Assembly: GCF_013386825.1 (NCBI RefSeq) | Contig: NZ_JACARC010000006.1 | Span: 217 to 33,218 of the forward strand | Reading direction: 5' to 3' | DNA length: 33,002 bases | Source of the DNA: Pseudomonas sp. IPO3778 | Lineage (GTDB): Bacteria > Pseudomonadota > Gammaproteobacteria > Pseudomonadales > Pseudomonadaceae | Shown here: piece by piece, positions 24,792-32,965 of the stretch | Layout: the number at the start of each line of letters is the position of its first letter | Numbering within the stretch: the stretch's first letter is position 1 | Made by a program: the position numbers and the translations under genes | Notes under the pieces: generated by a model | Databases searched by the model: none | Told to the model about the DNA's origin: nothing | What the model saw: only the letters and a program-made list of their open reading frames with translations

Positions 24792-25680
24792 TTCAGAAGA
24801 CCTCGCGGTTTTACCCGTCGACCAATGGATCAGCCAGGGCGTGGAGTGGCTGGGGATTCACCTGCGGCCGATGTTCCAGGCGATCCGCTGGCCGGTGGAG
24901 CATTTGCTGGGGCTGAGTGACACGGTGATCCATGCGATCCCGTTCCCGATCATGGTGCTGCTGATGTTCCTGATCGCCTATCGCGCGGCGAGCCTGGGGG
25001 TGGCGGTGTTCAGCGCCGTGGCCCTGGTGGTGATCGCAGCGCTGGGGGTGTGGGACGAGGCGATGACCACCTTGTCGCTGATCACCACGGCAATTGTGAT
25101 CTGCATGGTGGTGGGCATTCCGGTGGGCATCTGGTGTGCCCGCAGCGAGCGCGTATGGAGCGTGATGCGGCCGATCCTCGACATCATGCAAACCACGCCG
25201 ACCTTTGTGTACCTGGTGCCGGTGGTAATGCTGTTTGGCGTGGGCACCGTGTCGGGTGAAGTGGCGGTGGTGATCTCCGCCTGCCCGCCGCTGATTCGCT
25301 TTACCTACCTGGGCATCCGCATGGTCGACACCGAACTGGTGGAAGCCGGCCACGCCTTCGGTGCGGACAAGCGCCAATTGCTCTGGGAGATCCAACTGCC
25401 CCTGGCGATCCCGACCATCCTCGGCGGTCTCAACCAGACCGTGCTCACGGCCATGGTGATGTCGGTGGTGGTGGCGATGATCGGCGCCGAAGGCTTGGGC
25501 CTGGTGGTGCTGCAAGGCCTGGGGCGGATGGACGTGGGCCGCGCGGCCGTGGGCGGGATTGCCATTGTGCTGCTGGCAATGATGCTCGACCGCATCACCC
25601 AGAACCTGGCGCAGCCGACGGTGCGCAAGCGCAAATCGCTGTTCAAGCGCCTGCTCAATCCGAACCCGATAAACGCTTAA
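24784..25680 (+). CDS. Quaternary-amine ABC transporter permease (ProW-like)
   Basis: This is a 298-residue inner-membrane permease with about six or seven hydrophobic segments. The cytoplasmic EAA-type loop reads ELVEAGHAFGADKRQLLWEIQLPLAIPTILGGLNQT, as in ProW/OpuAB proteins. ATG 24784 overlaps the end of the ATPase gene, with GGAGG nine bases upstream. The protein forms the channel with the ATPase; the binding protein is encoded 70 bases further on. Substrate type follows from family: betaines or other quaternary ammonium compounds. Confidence 0.92.
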   Translation: MLSSEDLAVLPVDQWISQGVEWLGIHLRPMFQAIRWPVEHLLGLSDTVIHAIPFPIMVLLMFLIAYRAASLGVAVFSAVALVVIAALGVWDEAMTTLSLITTAIVICMVVGIPVGIWCARSERVWSVMRPILDIMQTTPTFVYLVPVVMLFGVGTVSGEVAVVISACPPLIRFTYLGIRMVDTELVEAGHAFGADKRQLLWEIQLPLAIPTILGGLNQTVLTAMVMSVVVAMIGAEGLGLVVLQGLGRMDVGRAAVGGIAIVLLAMMLDRITQNLAQPTVRKRKSLFKRLLNPNPINA

Positions 25681-25750
25681 AAACAAGAAATCATGAATGC
25701 CCGTTGTTGACTGCCAACCCTGACCATCACGAGAAAAAAAAGAGGAAATC

Positions 25751-26776
25751 ATGATGCATCCATTCAAAGCCTTGCTTGGAATTGCAGCAGTGTTGTGCCT
25801 GGCAAGTACGCAGGCGTGGGCCGAAGATTTGCCGGGCACCGGCAAGACCATCCGCTTTGTGCAATCGGAAAGCACCGGCGGCAACTACGTACTGACCAAA
25901 ATCGCGATCGAGGCCACCAAGCGCCTGGGCTACGGCAGCAAGTTGAGCACCGTCAACACCACGTTGTTCTTCCCCGCCGCCGCCCAGGGTGACCTGGACC
26001 TGTCGATGGACGTGACCTTGCCGATGCTGCAACCCAGCTTTGACAAGGTGAAGGACCGTACCGAAGTGGTGGGCTCGGGCTTCATTACCGGCGCCGGCTA
26101 CAACGGCTACATGATCGACAAGAAAACCGCCGACGCCTATGGCATCACCAGCCTGGAGCAAATGAAGGATCCGAAAATCGCCGGGCTGTTTGGCAAGGAC
26201 GGCAAGGCCAACCTGATCAGTTGTGATCCGGGTTGGGGCTGTGGCGATGTGGTGGATTACCAGCTCGACAAGTTCGGCCTCAAGGACACGGTAAACCCGG
26301 TACGCGGCAAGTACGAAGCGCTGATGTTCGAAAACGTCGCCCGCCTCAAACGGGGCGAGCCGGTGTTTTTCTATGCGTGGGCACCGTCGTGGATGACCAA
26401 CACCATGGTGCCGGGCAAGGACGTGGTGTGGCTGCCGACGCCGTTTGATGCATTGCCGGGGAACGTGCCGAGCACCACGTCGGCACTCACCCCCGGGGTT
26501 GCCGGGTGTGCCGGTGGGGCGGATCCGTGCCGCATGGCGATGGCGGCCTGGAACTGGTACGCGATCGGCAATAAGCAGTTCATCGCGGCGAACCCGGCGA
26601 TCAAGAAGCTGGTGGAGCAGATGACGTTTTCCCAGGCCACCTGGAGTTACTGGGAAAAGACCATCAGCGCCGACGGTTCCAGCGAACGCAATATTCGCAA
26701 GCTGGCGGAGGACTGGATGAAAGAAAACAAAGCGACCTTTGACGGCTGGATAGCCACCGCAAAAACCGCCCAGTAA
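25751..26776 (+). CDS. Quaternary-amine ABC transporter substrate-binding protein (ProX-like)
   Basis: This is a 341-residue periplasmic binding protein. The signal peptide covers residues 1-24 (ending AWA-E). The mature domain is of the glycine betaine/OpuAC type, with aromatic-rich segments that could build a cation-pi cage (CDPGWGCGDVV, FFYAWAPSWM, AWNWYAIGN). Cysteines in SCDPGWGC and in GCAGGADPC could form disulfides. GAGGAA lies just before two adjacent ATGs (25751 and 25754). It completes the ATPase-permease-binding protein set. Whether it binds glycine betaine or a bulkier betaine such as trigonelline needs structural comparison. Confidence 0.9.
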   Translation: MMHPFKALLGIAAVLCLASTQAWAEDLPGTGKTIRFVQSESTGGNYVLTKIAIEATKRLGYGSKLSTVNTTLFFPAAAQGDLDLSMDVTLPMLQPSFDKVKDRTEVVGSGFITGAGYNGYMIDKKTADAYGITSLEQMKDPKIAGLFGKDGKANLISCDPGWGCGDVVDYQLDKFGLKDTVNPVRGKYEALMFENVARLKRGEPVFFYAWAPSWMTNTMVPGKDVVWLPTPFDALPGNVPSTTSALTPGVAGCAGGADPCRMAMAAWNWYAIGNKQFIAANPAIKKLVEQMTFSQATWSYWEKTISADGSSERNIRKLAEDWMKENKATFDGWIATAKTAQ

Positions 26777-26787
26777 CAGCGATTCAA

Positions 26788-26859
26788 TGTGGGAGCTGGC
26801 TTGCCTGCGATAGCGATGTTGAATTCACCGTCGCCATCGCAGGCAAGCCAGCTCCCACA
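26788..26859. repeat. REPIN (paired REP palindrome)
   Basis: TGTGGGAGCTGGCTTGCCTG is matched by its reverse complement at the other end (arm ending 26859) with GCGATAGC/CGCCATCGC inside. It lies 12 bases after the binding-protein stop and may end or stabilise that transcript. The rest of the gap to 27003 is C-rich, with the promoter region of the next gene. Confidence 0.9.
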
Positions 26860-27002
26860 GTTGATTTTCAGCCGCCGCAAAAAAAACTGTTTTGGCGGGC
26901 GCAATCAGAAAAAACCCACTGCCCCACCCCCACCAAACCACCCATCCCACCCGCGCCCCTGCTCTAGCATTACGCCCACTCAGACGAACCGGAGTGAACC
27001 CG

Positions 27003-28490
27003 ATGACCTACAACCACCCGCTGCTGTTCAAGGCCCTGTGCTACGTCGACGGCCATTGGGTCCACAGCGCCAGTGCCAGCACCGTCGCCGTGCACAACCC
27101 GGCCAACCAGCAGTTGATCGGCCATGTGCCGTTGCTGGAAAAACCCCAGATTGTCGCCGCCATCGACGCCGCCCACCGCGCGTTCCCCCTCTGGCGCGAA
27201 CAAAGCCTGGATGGACGGGCCACGATCCTGCGACGCTGGGCAGCACTGATCCTCGAACACCAGGAAGACCTCGCCCACATCCTCAGCCAGGAACAAGGCA
27301 AACCCCTGGCCGAGTCCCGCGGCGAAATCGCCTATGCCGCAAGCTTCATCCCCTGGTTCGCCGAAGAAGCCCGGCGCCTGTATGGCCAGAACATCCCCAG
27401 CCATATCCCCGGCGCGCACCTGGGCACGGTCAAGGAACCCGTGGGCGTGTGCGCCCTGCTCACGCCGTGGAATTTCCCCTCGGCCATGATCACCCGCAAG
27501 GCCGCCGCCGCCCTCGCCGCCGGTTGCACGGTGGTGGTCAAGCCGGCCCATGAAACGCCCTACTCGGCCCTGGCCCTGGCGCAACTGGCCGAAGAAGCCG
27601 GCTTCCCGCCGGGCGTATTCAACGTGGTGCTGGGCGAGCCGCAGATGGCCATGCAAACCCTGGTGCAGGACAGCCGCGTGCGCTCGGTGAGCTTCACCGG
27701 CTCGACCCGGGTCGGCAAGCTGGTGCTGCAAGCGGCCGCCCAGGATGTGAAAAAGGTCGCCCTGGAGCTGGGGGGCAACGCACCGTTTATTGTCTGCGCC
27801 GACGCCAACCTTGAGCTGGCAGTGAAAGTCGCGGTCGAGGCCAAGTTCCAGACTTCCGGCCAGGACTGCTGCGCGGCCAACCGAATCATGGTCGAGCGCT
27901 CGATCTACCCCGAATTTCTCAACCGCTTTGCTGCCGCCGTGCGTGAGCTGCGGGTGGGCCCGGCCTTGGTCGACGGGCAAGAGCAACACGTCGACATCGG
28001 CCCGCTGATGCACCAGGCCGCCTTCGACGTCACCGCCGCGCGCGTGGCCGACGCCCTGGCGTTGGGCGCACAACGCCTGGTGGGCGGTGAAGCCCATGCC
28101 TTGGGTGGGCTGTTTTACCAACCCACGGTGCTCGCCGATGTGACCCCGCAGATGCGCATTTACCGCGAAGAAAACTTCGCGCCGATTGCCGGGGTGATGC
28201 CATTCGACTCGATTGAACACGCCATCGAGATGGCCAACGACACCGAATACGGCCTGGCCGCCTACATTTGTTCCAACCGCCTGGACCTGATCTACCCGCT
28301 GATCCGCCGCCTCGACCACGCCATGATCGCGGTCAACGGGGTGAAATTCACCGGTCACCCGATTCCCTTTGGCGGCATGAAAGCCTCGGGCCTGGGCCGT
28401 GAAGGCGGCGCCGAGGGCTTCGAAGCCTTTGTCGACACCAAATACTTTTGCCTGCACCACCAAGGCCAATTCCAAGGAGAGCAACCATGA
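27003..28490 (+). CDS. Succinate-semialdehyde dehydrogenase-type aldehyde dehydrogenase
   Basis: This is a 495-residue enzyme with the character of NAD(P)-dependent succinate-semialdehyde dehydrogenases (GabD branch): LTPWNFPSAMITRKAAAALAAGC, Glu255 in ELGGNAP, KFQTSGQDCCAANRI and GREGGAEGFEAFVDTKY. The nucleophile is most likely Cys289 in GQDC. The Cys pair and the Asp before it differ from the usual GQTC. GGAG lies eight bases before the ATG. Its stop overlaps the aminotransferase start as ATGA. It would oxidise the semialdehyde made either by the transaminase or by the ring-opening pathway upstream. Confidence 0.88.
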   Translation: MTYNHPLLFKALCYVDGHWVHSASASTVAVHNPANQQLIGHVPLLEKPQIVAAIDAAHRAFPLWREQSLDGRATILRRWAALILEHQEDLAHILSQEQGKPLAESRGEIAYAASFIPWFAEEARRLYGQNIPSHIPGAHLGTVKEPVGVCALLTPWNFPSAMITRKAAAALAAGCTVVVKPAHETPYSALALAQLAEEAGFPPGVFNVVLGEPQMAMQTLVQDSRVRSVSFTGSTRVGKLVLQAAAQDVKKVALELGGNAPFIVCADANLELAVKVAVEAKFQTSGQDCCAANRIMVERSIYPEFLNRFAAAVRELRVGPALVDGQEQHVDIGPLMHQAAFDVTAARVADALALGAQRLVGGEAHALGGLFYQPTVLADVTPQMRIYREENFAPIAGVMPFDSIEHAIEMANDTEYGLAAYICSNRLDLIYPLIRRLDHAMIAVNGVKFTGHPIPFGGMKASGLGREGGAEGFEAFVDTKYFCLHHQGQFQGEQP

Positions 28491-29872
28491 GCCAAGCACT
28501 CGAAAGCCTGTTCGAACAAGACCGCGCGCACTTTATGCACCCGTCCACCCACGCCCATGATCACGCCAGCGGTGCGCTCAAGGGCCGCATCATCCAGAGC
28601 GCCTCGGGCATCCGCATCCGCGACCACGAAGGCCGCGAATTCATTGATGCGTTTGCCGGCCTGTACTGCGTGAACATCGGCTACGGCCGTACCGAAGTCG
28701 CCGACGCCATCTACAAGCAAGCCAAGGAACTGGCCTACTACCACACCTACGTCGGCCACTCGACCGAGGCGATCATCGAGCTGTCGAGCCGCATCATGGA
28801 CTGGGCGCCCGAAGGCATGAAAAAGGTCTACTACGGCCTGTCCGGCTCCGACGCCAACGAAACTCAGATCAAGCTGGTGCGTTACTACAACAACGTGCTG
28901 GGCCGCCCGCAGAAGAAGAAAATCATCTCCCGTGATCGCGGCTACCACGGCTCGGGCATCATGACCGGCAGCCTCACGGGCCTGGCGGCGTTTCATCAGC
29001 ATTTCGACCTGCCGGAACAAGGCATCCAGCATACCGTTTGCCCCCACTGGTACCGCAAGGCGCCGGCAGGCATGGACGAGGCGGCGTTCGTGGGTTACTG
29101 CGCGGATGAGCTGGAAAAAATGATCCTCGCCGAAGGCCCCGACACCGTCGCCGCGTTCATTGGCGAACCGGTGATGGGCACCGGCGGCATCGTGGTACCG
29201 CCGGCCGGTTACTGGGCGGCGATTCAGGCGGTGCTGAACAAGTACGACGTGCTGTTGATCGCCGACGAAGTGGTCTGCGCCTTCGGCCGCCTGGGTTCGA
29301 AAATGGGCAGCCAGCGCTACGGCATGCGCCCGGACCTGATCACCACCGCCAAGGGCCTGACCAGCGCCTATGCGCCGCTGTCGGCAGTGATCATCGGTGA
29401 GAAGGTGTGGGACGTGATTGAAAAAGCCTCGACCCACGAAGGCGCCATGGGCCATGGCTGGACCTACTCCGGACACCCGATCTGCGCGGCGGCGGCGTTG
29501 GCCAACCTGGACATTCTGGAACGGGAAAACCTCACCGCCAATGCAGACGAAGTGGGCAGCTACCTGAACCGTCGCCTGCGGGAAACCCTCGGAGGCCACC
29601 CGCTGGTGGGTGAAGTGCGCGGTGACGGCATGCTCGCCGCCGTGGAGTTCATGGCGGACCGTGAGCAACGCACGCCCTTCGATGCGGCCTTGAAAGTCGG
29701 CCCGAAAGTCTCGGCGGCGTGCCTGGAACGCGGCATGATCGCCCGGGCCATGCCCCACGGCGACATCCTCGGCTTTGCCCCGCCGCTGATCCTGACCAAG
29801 GCCGAGGCCGACCTGATCGTCGACATCACCAAGGGCGCGATCGACCAAGTGGCGGGCGAAGTATTGGGCTGA
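28487..29872 (+). CDS. Class III (omega) aminotransferase
   Basis: This is a 461-residue PLP enzyme of the aspartate aminotransferase family, class III. It has YGLSGSDANETQIKL (phosphate-binding region), YHGSGIMTGSLTG, EPVMGTGGIVVPP, LIADEVVCAFGRLG and the PLP lysine Lys289 in TTAKGLTSAY. AAGGAG precedes the ATG, which overlaps the dehydrogenase stop. Close family members act on GABA, beta-alanine, putrescine or similar omega-amines with pyruvate or 2-oxoglutarate as acceptor. Paired with a semialdehyde dehydrogenase it forms the standard two-step amine to acid module. Which amine is used cannot be told. Confidence 0.9.
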   Translation: MSQALESLFEQDRAHFMHPSTHAHDHASGALKGRIIQSASGIRIRDHEGREFIDAFAGLYCVNIGYGRTEVADAIYKQAKELAYYHTYVGHSTEAIIELSSRIMDWAPEGMKKVYYGLSGSDANETQIKLVRYYNNVLGRPQKKKIISRDRGYHGSGIMTGSLTGLAAFHQHFDLPEQGIQHTVCPHWYRKAPAGMDEAAFVGYCADELEKMILAEGPDTVAAFIGEPVMGTGGIVVPPAGYWAAIQAVLNKYDVLLIADEVVCAFGRLGSKMGSQRYGMRPDLITTAKGLTSAYAPLSAVIIGEKVWDVIEKASTHEGAMGHGWTYSGHPICAAAALANLDILERENLTANADEVGSYLNRRLRETLGGHPLVGEVRGDGMLAAVEFMADREQRTPFDAALKVGPKVSAACLERGMIARAMPHGDILGFAPPLILTKAEADLIVDITKGAIDQVAGEVLG

Positions 29873-29908
29873 TGAGGTAGCCGGGCTCTCACAAACACCG
29901 CAGAACCC

Positions 29909-30016
29909 TGTGGGAGCTGTCGAGCTTCAGCGAGGCTGCGATGGCGTCGGCATTGCCAACATTGATGTTGCCCGATCCACCGCCATCGCAGCCTCGCCAA
30001 GCTCGACAGCTCCCAC
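29909..30016. repeat. REPIN (paired REP palindrome)
   Basis: TGTGGGAGCTGTCGAGCTT at the left pairs with AAGCTCGACAGCTCCCACC at the right, and GAGGCTGCGATGGC with GCCATCGCAGCCTC inside. It lies between the aminotransferase stop and the Lrp regulator and fills most of that 190-base gap. Confidence 0.9.
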
Positions 30017-30063
30017 CATTTGGTGGCCTGATATTCACCCGCCCGCTTCAGAGTCTGTTCGCA

Positions 30064-30552
30064 ATGCACAAGCTTGACCGCTATGACCTGAAAATCCTGC
30101 GCATCCTCTCCGAGGACGGGCGCATCACCAAGTCGAGCCTGGCCGAGGCCATCAACCTCTCGGTAACGCCGGCCTGGGAGCGCGTGCGCAAGCTGGAAAG
30201 CGCCGGCCTGGTCAAGGGCTACCGCGCCGTGATCGACTGGAACCAGGTGTTCAAGAGCCAGCAACTGCTGGTGGAGATCACCCTCGCCCGGCACACCGCC
30301 CAGGACATGCGCCGCTTCGAACAACGCATGAGCGACGCCCCCGAGGTGGAGTTCTGCTACGCCACCGGCGGCGGCGTGGACTACATCGCAATGATCCGTG
30401 CGGCGGACATCGACCAGTACCAACGCTTCATCGACCAGCTGCTGATGGAAGACCTGGCGATCGAGCGCTACTTCACCTACATCGTCACCAAGACCATCAA
30501 GGCCTTCGGTGCACTGCCGGCCCAGGCGCTGGACGATGCCGCCTTCTCCTGA
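30064..30552 (+). CDS. Lrp/AsnC-family regulator
   Basis: This is a 162-residue regulator. The N-terminal helix-turn-helix reads LDRYDLKILRILSEDGRITKSSLAEAINLSVTPAWERVRKLE. The C-terminal RAM/AsnC ligand domain (about 70-155) binds amino acids and forms the oligomer. The frame is open to 29941 through a palindromic repeat, so ATG 30064 (MHKLDRY) is chosen; its ribosome site is poor. Position after the aminotransferase and semialdehyde dehydrogenase suggests it controls that pair in response to the amino acid substrate, as Lrp-type regulators often do for adjacent transaminase genes. Confidence 0.9.
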   Translation: MHKLDRYDLKILRILSEDGRITKSSLAEAINLSVTPAWERVRKLESAGLVKGYRAVIDWNQVFKSQQLLVEITLARHTAQDMRRFEQRMSDAPEVEFCYATGGGVDYIAMIRAADIDQYQRFIDQLLMEDLAIERYFTYIVTKTIKAFGALPAQALDDAAFS

Positions 30553-30614
30553 CCCTTGTACAACGCCCCCAATCCCGGCAGCATTCGCCCGTGACTTTCA
30601 CGGACGAGCACCTT

Positions 30615-31172
30615 ATGACCCTGCCCTTTTTCGCCCCCGTACTCCTCACCACACAGCGCCTGGGCCTGCGCCCTCCCCATCAGGACGATTGGCGGGCGCT
30701 GTTCGCGATTTGGTCCGATCCCGAGGCCATGCGCTACTTCTCGTTCCCCACCATGACCCGCACCGAGCAGGCCGTCGAACGCTTCGGCCAACTGATGGAA
30801 GCGTCGGTTGTCGGTGAAGACCTGGTGTGCATGGTGGAGTTGCTGGCCACCGGCGAGGTGATCGGCAGTTGCGACCTGTTCAATGTGGACGAGCAATGCC
30901 GCCGCGCCGAAATCGGCTTCACCCTGAACCGCCGGCATTGGGGCCAGGGTTACATGAGCGAAGCCGCCCGCGCCGTGATCGACCACGGGTTCAATACCGC
31001 CGGGCTGCGCCGCCTTGAGGCCGACATTGACCCGCGTAACCTGGGCTCCGCGAAGCTGCTGGAGCGCCTGGGTTTTGTTCGCGAAGGCCTGTTGCGCGAG
31101 CGCTGGGTGGTGGGCGATGAGGTCTCGGACAGCGCGCTGTATGGGCTGCTCAAGCGTGACCGCCCTGCCTGA
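30615..31172 (+). CDS. GNAT-family N-acetyltransferase (RimJ/RimL type)
   Basis: This is a 185-residue acetyltransferase with the RimJ/RimL layout: LTTQRLGLRPPHQDDW at the N terminus, CRRAEIGFTLNRRHWGQGYMSEAARAVIDHGF (acetyl-CoA binding loop GQGYMSEA) and ARNLGSAKLLERLGFVREG-like PRNLGSAKLLERLGFVREG. ATG 30615 is preferred to GTG 30591, with GGACGAG six bases upstream. Its end overlaps the convergent exporter gene by 23 bases. The acceptor could be a protein N terminus or a small molecule; the sequence does not say. Confidence 0.88.
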   Translation: MTLPFFAPVLLTTQRLGLRPPHQDDWRALFAIWSDPEAMRYFSFPTMTRTEQAVERFGQLMEASVVGEDLVCMVELLATGEVIGSCDLFNVDEQCRRAEIGFTLNRRHWGQGYMSEAARAVIDHGFNTAGLRRLEADIDPRNLGSAKLLERLGFVREGLLRERWVVGDEVSDSALYGLLKRDRPA

Positions 31173-32034
31173 CCCACAACGGGCGCCCCTTTTTCAGGCC
31201 CACGATCAGGGCCAGCAGAATCAAGCCCATGGCCTGCCACTGCGAAACCCCGGGGCGCTCCCCCAGAATCAGCATCGAGCTGACGATGCCGAACACCGGG
31301 ATCAGCAGTGACAGGGGCGCCACCCGGGACACCGGGTACTCCCGCAGCAGCAGGTTCCAGCCCCAGTAACAGAAGTGCGTCGCGCCATACACCTGGAACG
31401 CCAGCGAGAACAACGCCACACCGTTCAACTGAGCCGGCAACGCGATAAAGGCTTGCGGGCCGTCCAGCAGCCACGTCAACAACACCAGCGGCAGCGGTGC
31501 AAACAGGCTGGCCCAAACCACGAAGGCAAAGACCTCCCGCACACCGGAAATCTTGATGATGATATTGCCGACGCTCCAAGCCAGCGCGCTGAACAGCACC
31601 AGGGCAAACCCCAACATCGTGGCCGCCCCCTGTACGCCCACCAGCATGCCCACCAAGCCCATGGCCGCCAGCAGCACGCTGATCAATTGCGGCAGGGAAA
31701 GGCTTTCGCGGAACAGCAGCACACCCCAGCCCATCGTGAAAAATGCGCTGAACTGGATCAGCAGCGACGCACTGCCGGGCGGCACGCCCATGGCGATCCC
31801 GAGGTTGATCAGGGCCCACATCGCCACCCCGAATATCAAGCCGTAGGCCGCCAGCCACTTCACCGCAACCTGAGGTCGTTTCACCAGGAACACCCAGGGC
31901 AATGCCGCCAGGGTGAAACGCAGGGCTGTCAGCAACAGCGGGTTGATCTCGGCCAGGCCCAGCTTGGTGATGGGAAAATTGAGCCCCCACACAGCCGTCA
32001 CCAGGACGGCCAGTAACAGATGTTTGTGCTTCAT
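31150..32034 (-). CDS. EamA-type (DMT superfamily) exporter
   Basis: This is a 294-residue membrane protein with ten hydrophobic helices arranged as two EamA repeats. It resembles E. coli EamA (O-acetylserine/cysteine exporter) in several places: VWGLNFPITKLGL, LTALRFTLAALPWVFLVKRP, FTMGWGVLLFRESL and RVAPLSLLIPVFGI. ATG 32034 is chosen; ATG 32076 would add 14 basic residues and is less likely. It is divergent from an AraC regulator, which probably controls it. Export of cysteine-pathway metabolites or other amino acids is the family-based guess. Confidence 0.88.
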   Translation of the reverse strand: MKHKHLLLAVLVTAVWGLNFPITKLGLAEINPLLLTALRFTLAALPWVFLVKRPQVAVKWLAAYGLIFGVAMWALINLGIAMGVPPGSASLLIQFSAFFTMGWGVLLFRESLSLPQLISVLLAAMGLVGMLVGVQGAATMLGFALVLFSALAWSVGNIIIKISGVREVFAFVVWASLFAPLPLVLLTWLLDGPQAFIALPAQLNGVALFSLAFQVYGATHFCYWGWNLLLREYPVSRVAPLSLLIPVFGIVSSMLILGERPGVSQWQAMGLILLALIVGLKKGRPLWVRQGGHA

Positions 32035-32046
32035 GGTGACATGGGT

Positions 32047-32103
32047 CCGTTTGCGTGTGGCACGGCGAGAGGCCATGCGTCCGGCCAATTTTTTCGCAAA
32101 CGG
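32047..32103. promoter_or_regulatory. Spaced inverted repeat in the eamA-araC divergent promoter
   Basis: CCGTTTGCG (32047-32055) and CGCAAACGG (32095-32103) are exact inverse copies 39 bases apart, in the 116-base gap between the divergent exporter and AraC genes. They could be operator half-sites for the AraC protein. This is inference from symmetry and position. Confidence 0.4.
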
Positions 32104-32150
32104 CGATGGCCCGCCCGCGATTGTGGGTCAATAAACGCTAGAATCAGGCC

Positions 32151-32930
32151 ATGCCCGCTATTCATCCCTACGAAAACACCCCACGCGATGGGGTCGTGAC
32201 CGCCATCGACTATGCCGACGGCGAGCTGTTTCCCGATCACACCCATCCGCGCGGGCAGTTTGCCTATGCCCGCCGAGGCGTCATCACCGTCTATACCGCC
32301 GCCGGCAACTGGGTGGTGCCGCCGCACCGCGCCATCTGGGTGCCGCCCCATGCGTCCCACTCCATGCTGATGCGCGGCCCGGTGACGATGTTCAACACCT
32401 ATATCCGCCCACAGGCGGCGCGGCGGCTGGCGTTGCCGCAAACGTGCCAGGTGCTGGATGTATCACCGTTGCTTGGGCAGTTGCTGGAGAAGGCCGTTGA
32501 GGTGCCTGCGCGCTATGCGGCGGGCGGTCGGGACAGTTACCTGATGGGTTTGCTGCTGCACGAGATCGCCCGGATGCCGGTGCTGCCCCTCAGCGCCCCA
32601 CTGCCCGCCGAACCGCGATTGGCGAAAGCCTGCGAGGGGTTCCTGGCGGGCCCTTCGCTGGAAATCGACATCGACACCATGGCGCTCAGTGCGGGCATGA
32701 GTCGCCGCACCTTTACCCGGCAATTCCGCGAGGCCACGGGGATCAGTTATCTGCAATGGCGCCAGCAAGCCTGCCTGCTGGCGGCCATCGTGCGGCTGGG
32801 CAATGGGGAGCCGGTGACCAGGGTAGCGGTGGATTTGGGGTATAGCAGCCCAAGTGCGTTTGCGGCGGTGTTCAAGCGGGTGCTGGGTGAGGTGCCGAGC
32901 CGTTATTTCATCCAGGCGTTGCGGCGGTGA
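32151..32930 (+). CDS. AraC-family regulator with cupin N-terminal domain
   Basis: This is a 259-residue regulator. The N-terminal cupin-type domain (about 15-95) carries DHTHPRGQFAYARRG and PPHRAIWVPPHASHSM. The C-terminal double helix-turn-helix (about 170-258) carries LSAGMSRRTFTRQFREATGISYLQWRQQ and VAVDLGYSSPSAFAAVFKRVLGEVPSRYF. AGG sits just before the ATG. It is divergent from the exporter gene, a frequent arrangement where the regulator senses a toxic or excess metabolite and induces its efflux. Confidence 0.92.
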   Translation: MPAIHPYENTPRDGVVTAIDYADGELFPDHTHPRGQFAYARRGVITVYTAAGNWVVPPHRAIWVPPHASHSMLMRGPVTMFNTYIRPQAARRLALPQTCQVLDVSPLLGQLLEKAVEVPARYAAGGRDSYLMGLLLHEIARMPVLPLSAPLPAEPRLAKACEGFLAGPSLEIDIDTMALSAGMSRRTFTRQFREATGISYLQWRQQACLLAAIVRLGNGEPVTRVAVDLGYSSPSAFAAVFKRVLGEVPSRYFIQALRR

Positions 32931-32965
32931 TTAAGGCTGGTGGGGTGGGTTTGTGGGGGTGGGGT

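Noticed and set aside
28355..29848. 497-codon minus-strand frame over the aminotransferase
   Set aside because: Composition artefact opposite a clear PLP enzyme; low-complexity His/Arg/Gly-rich translation.
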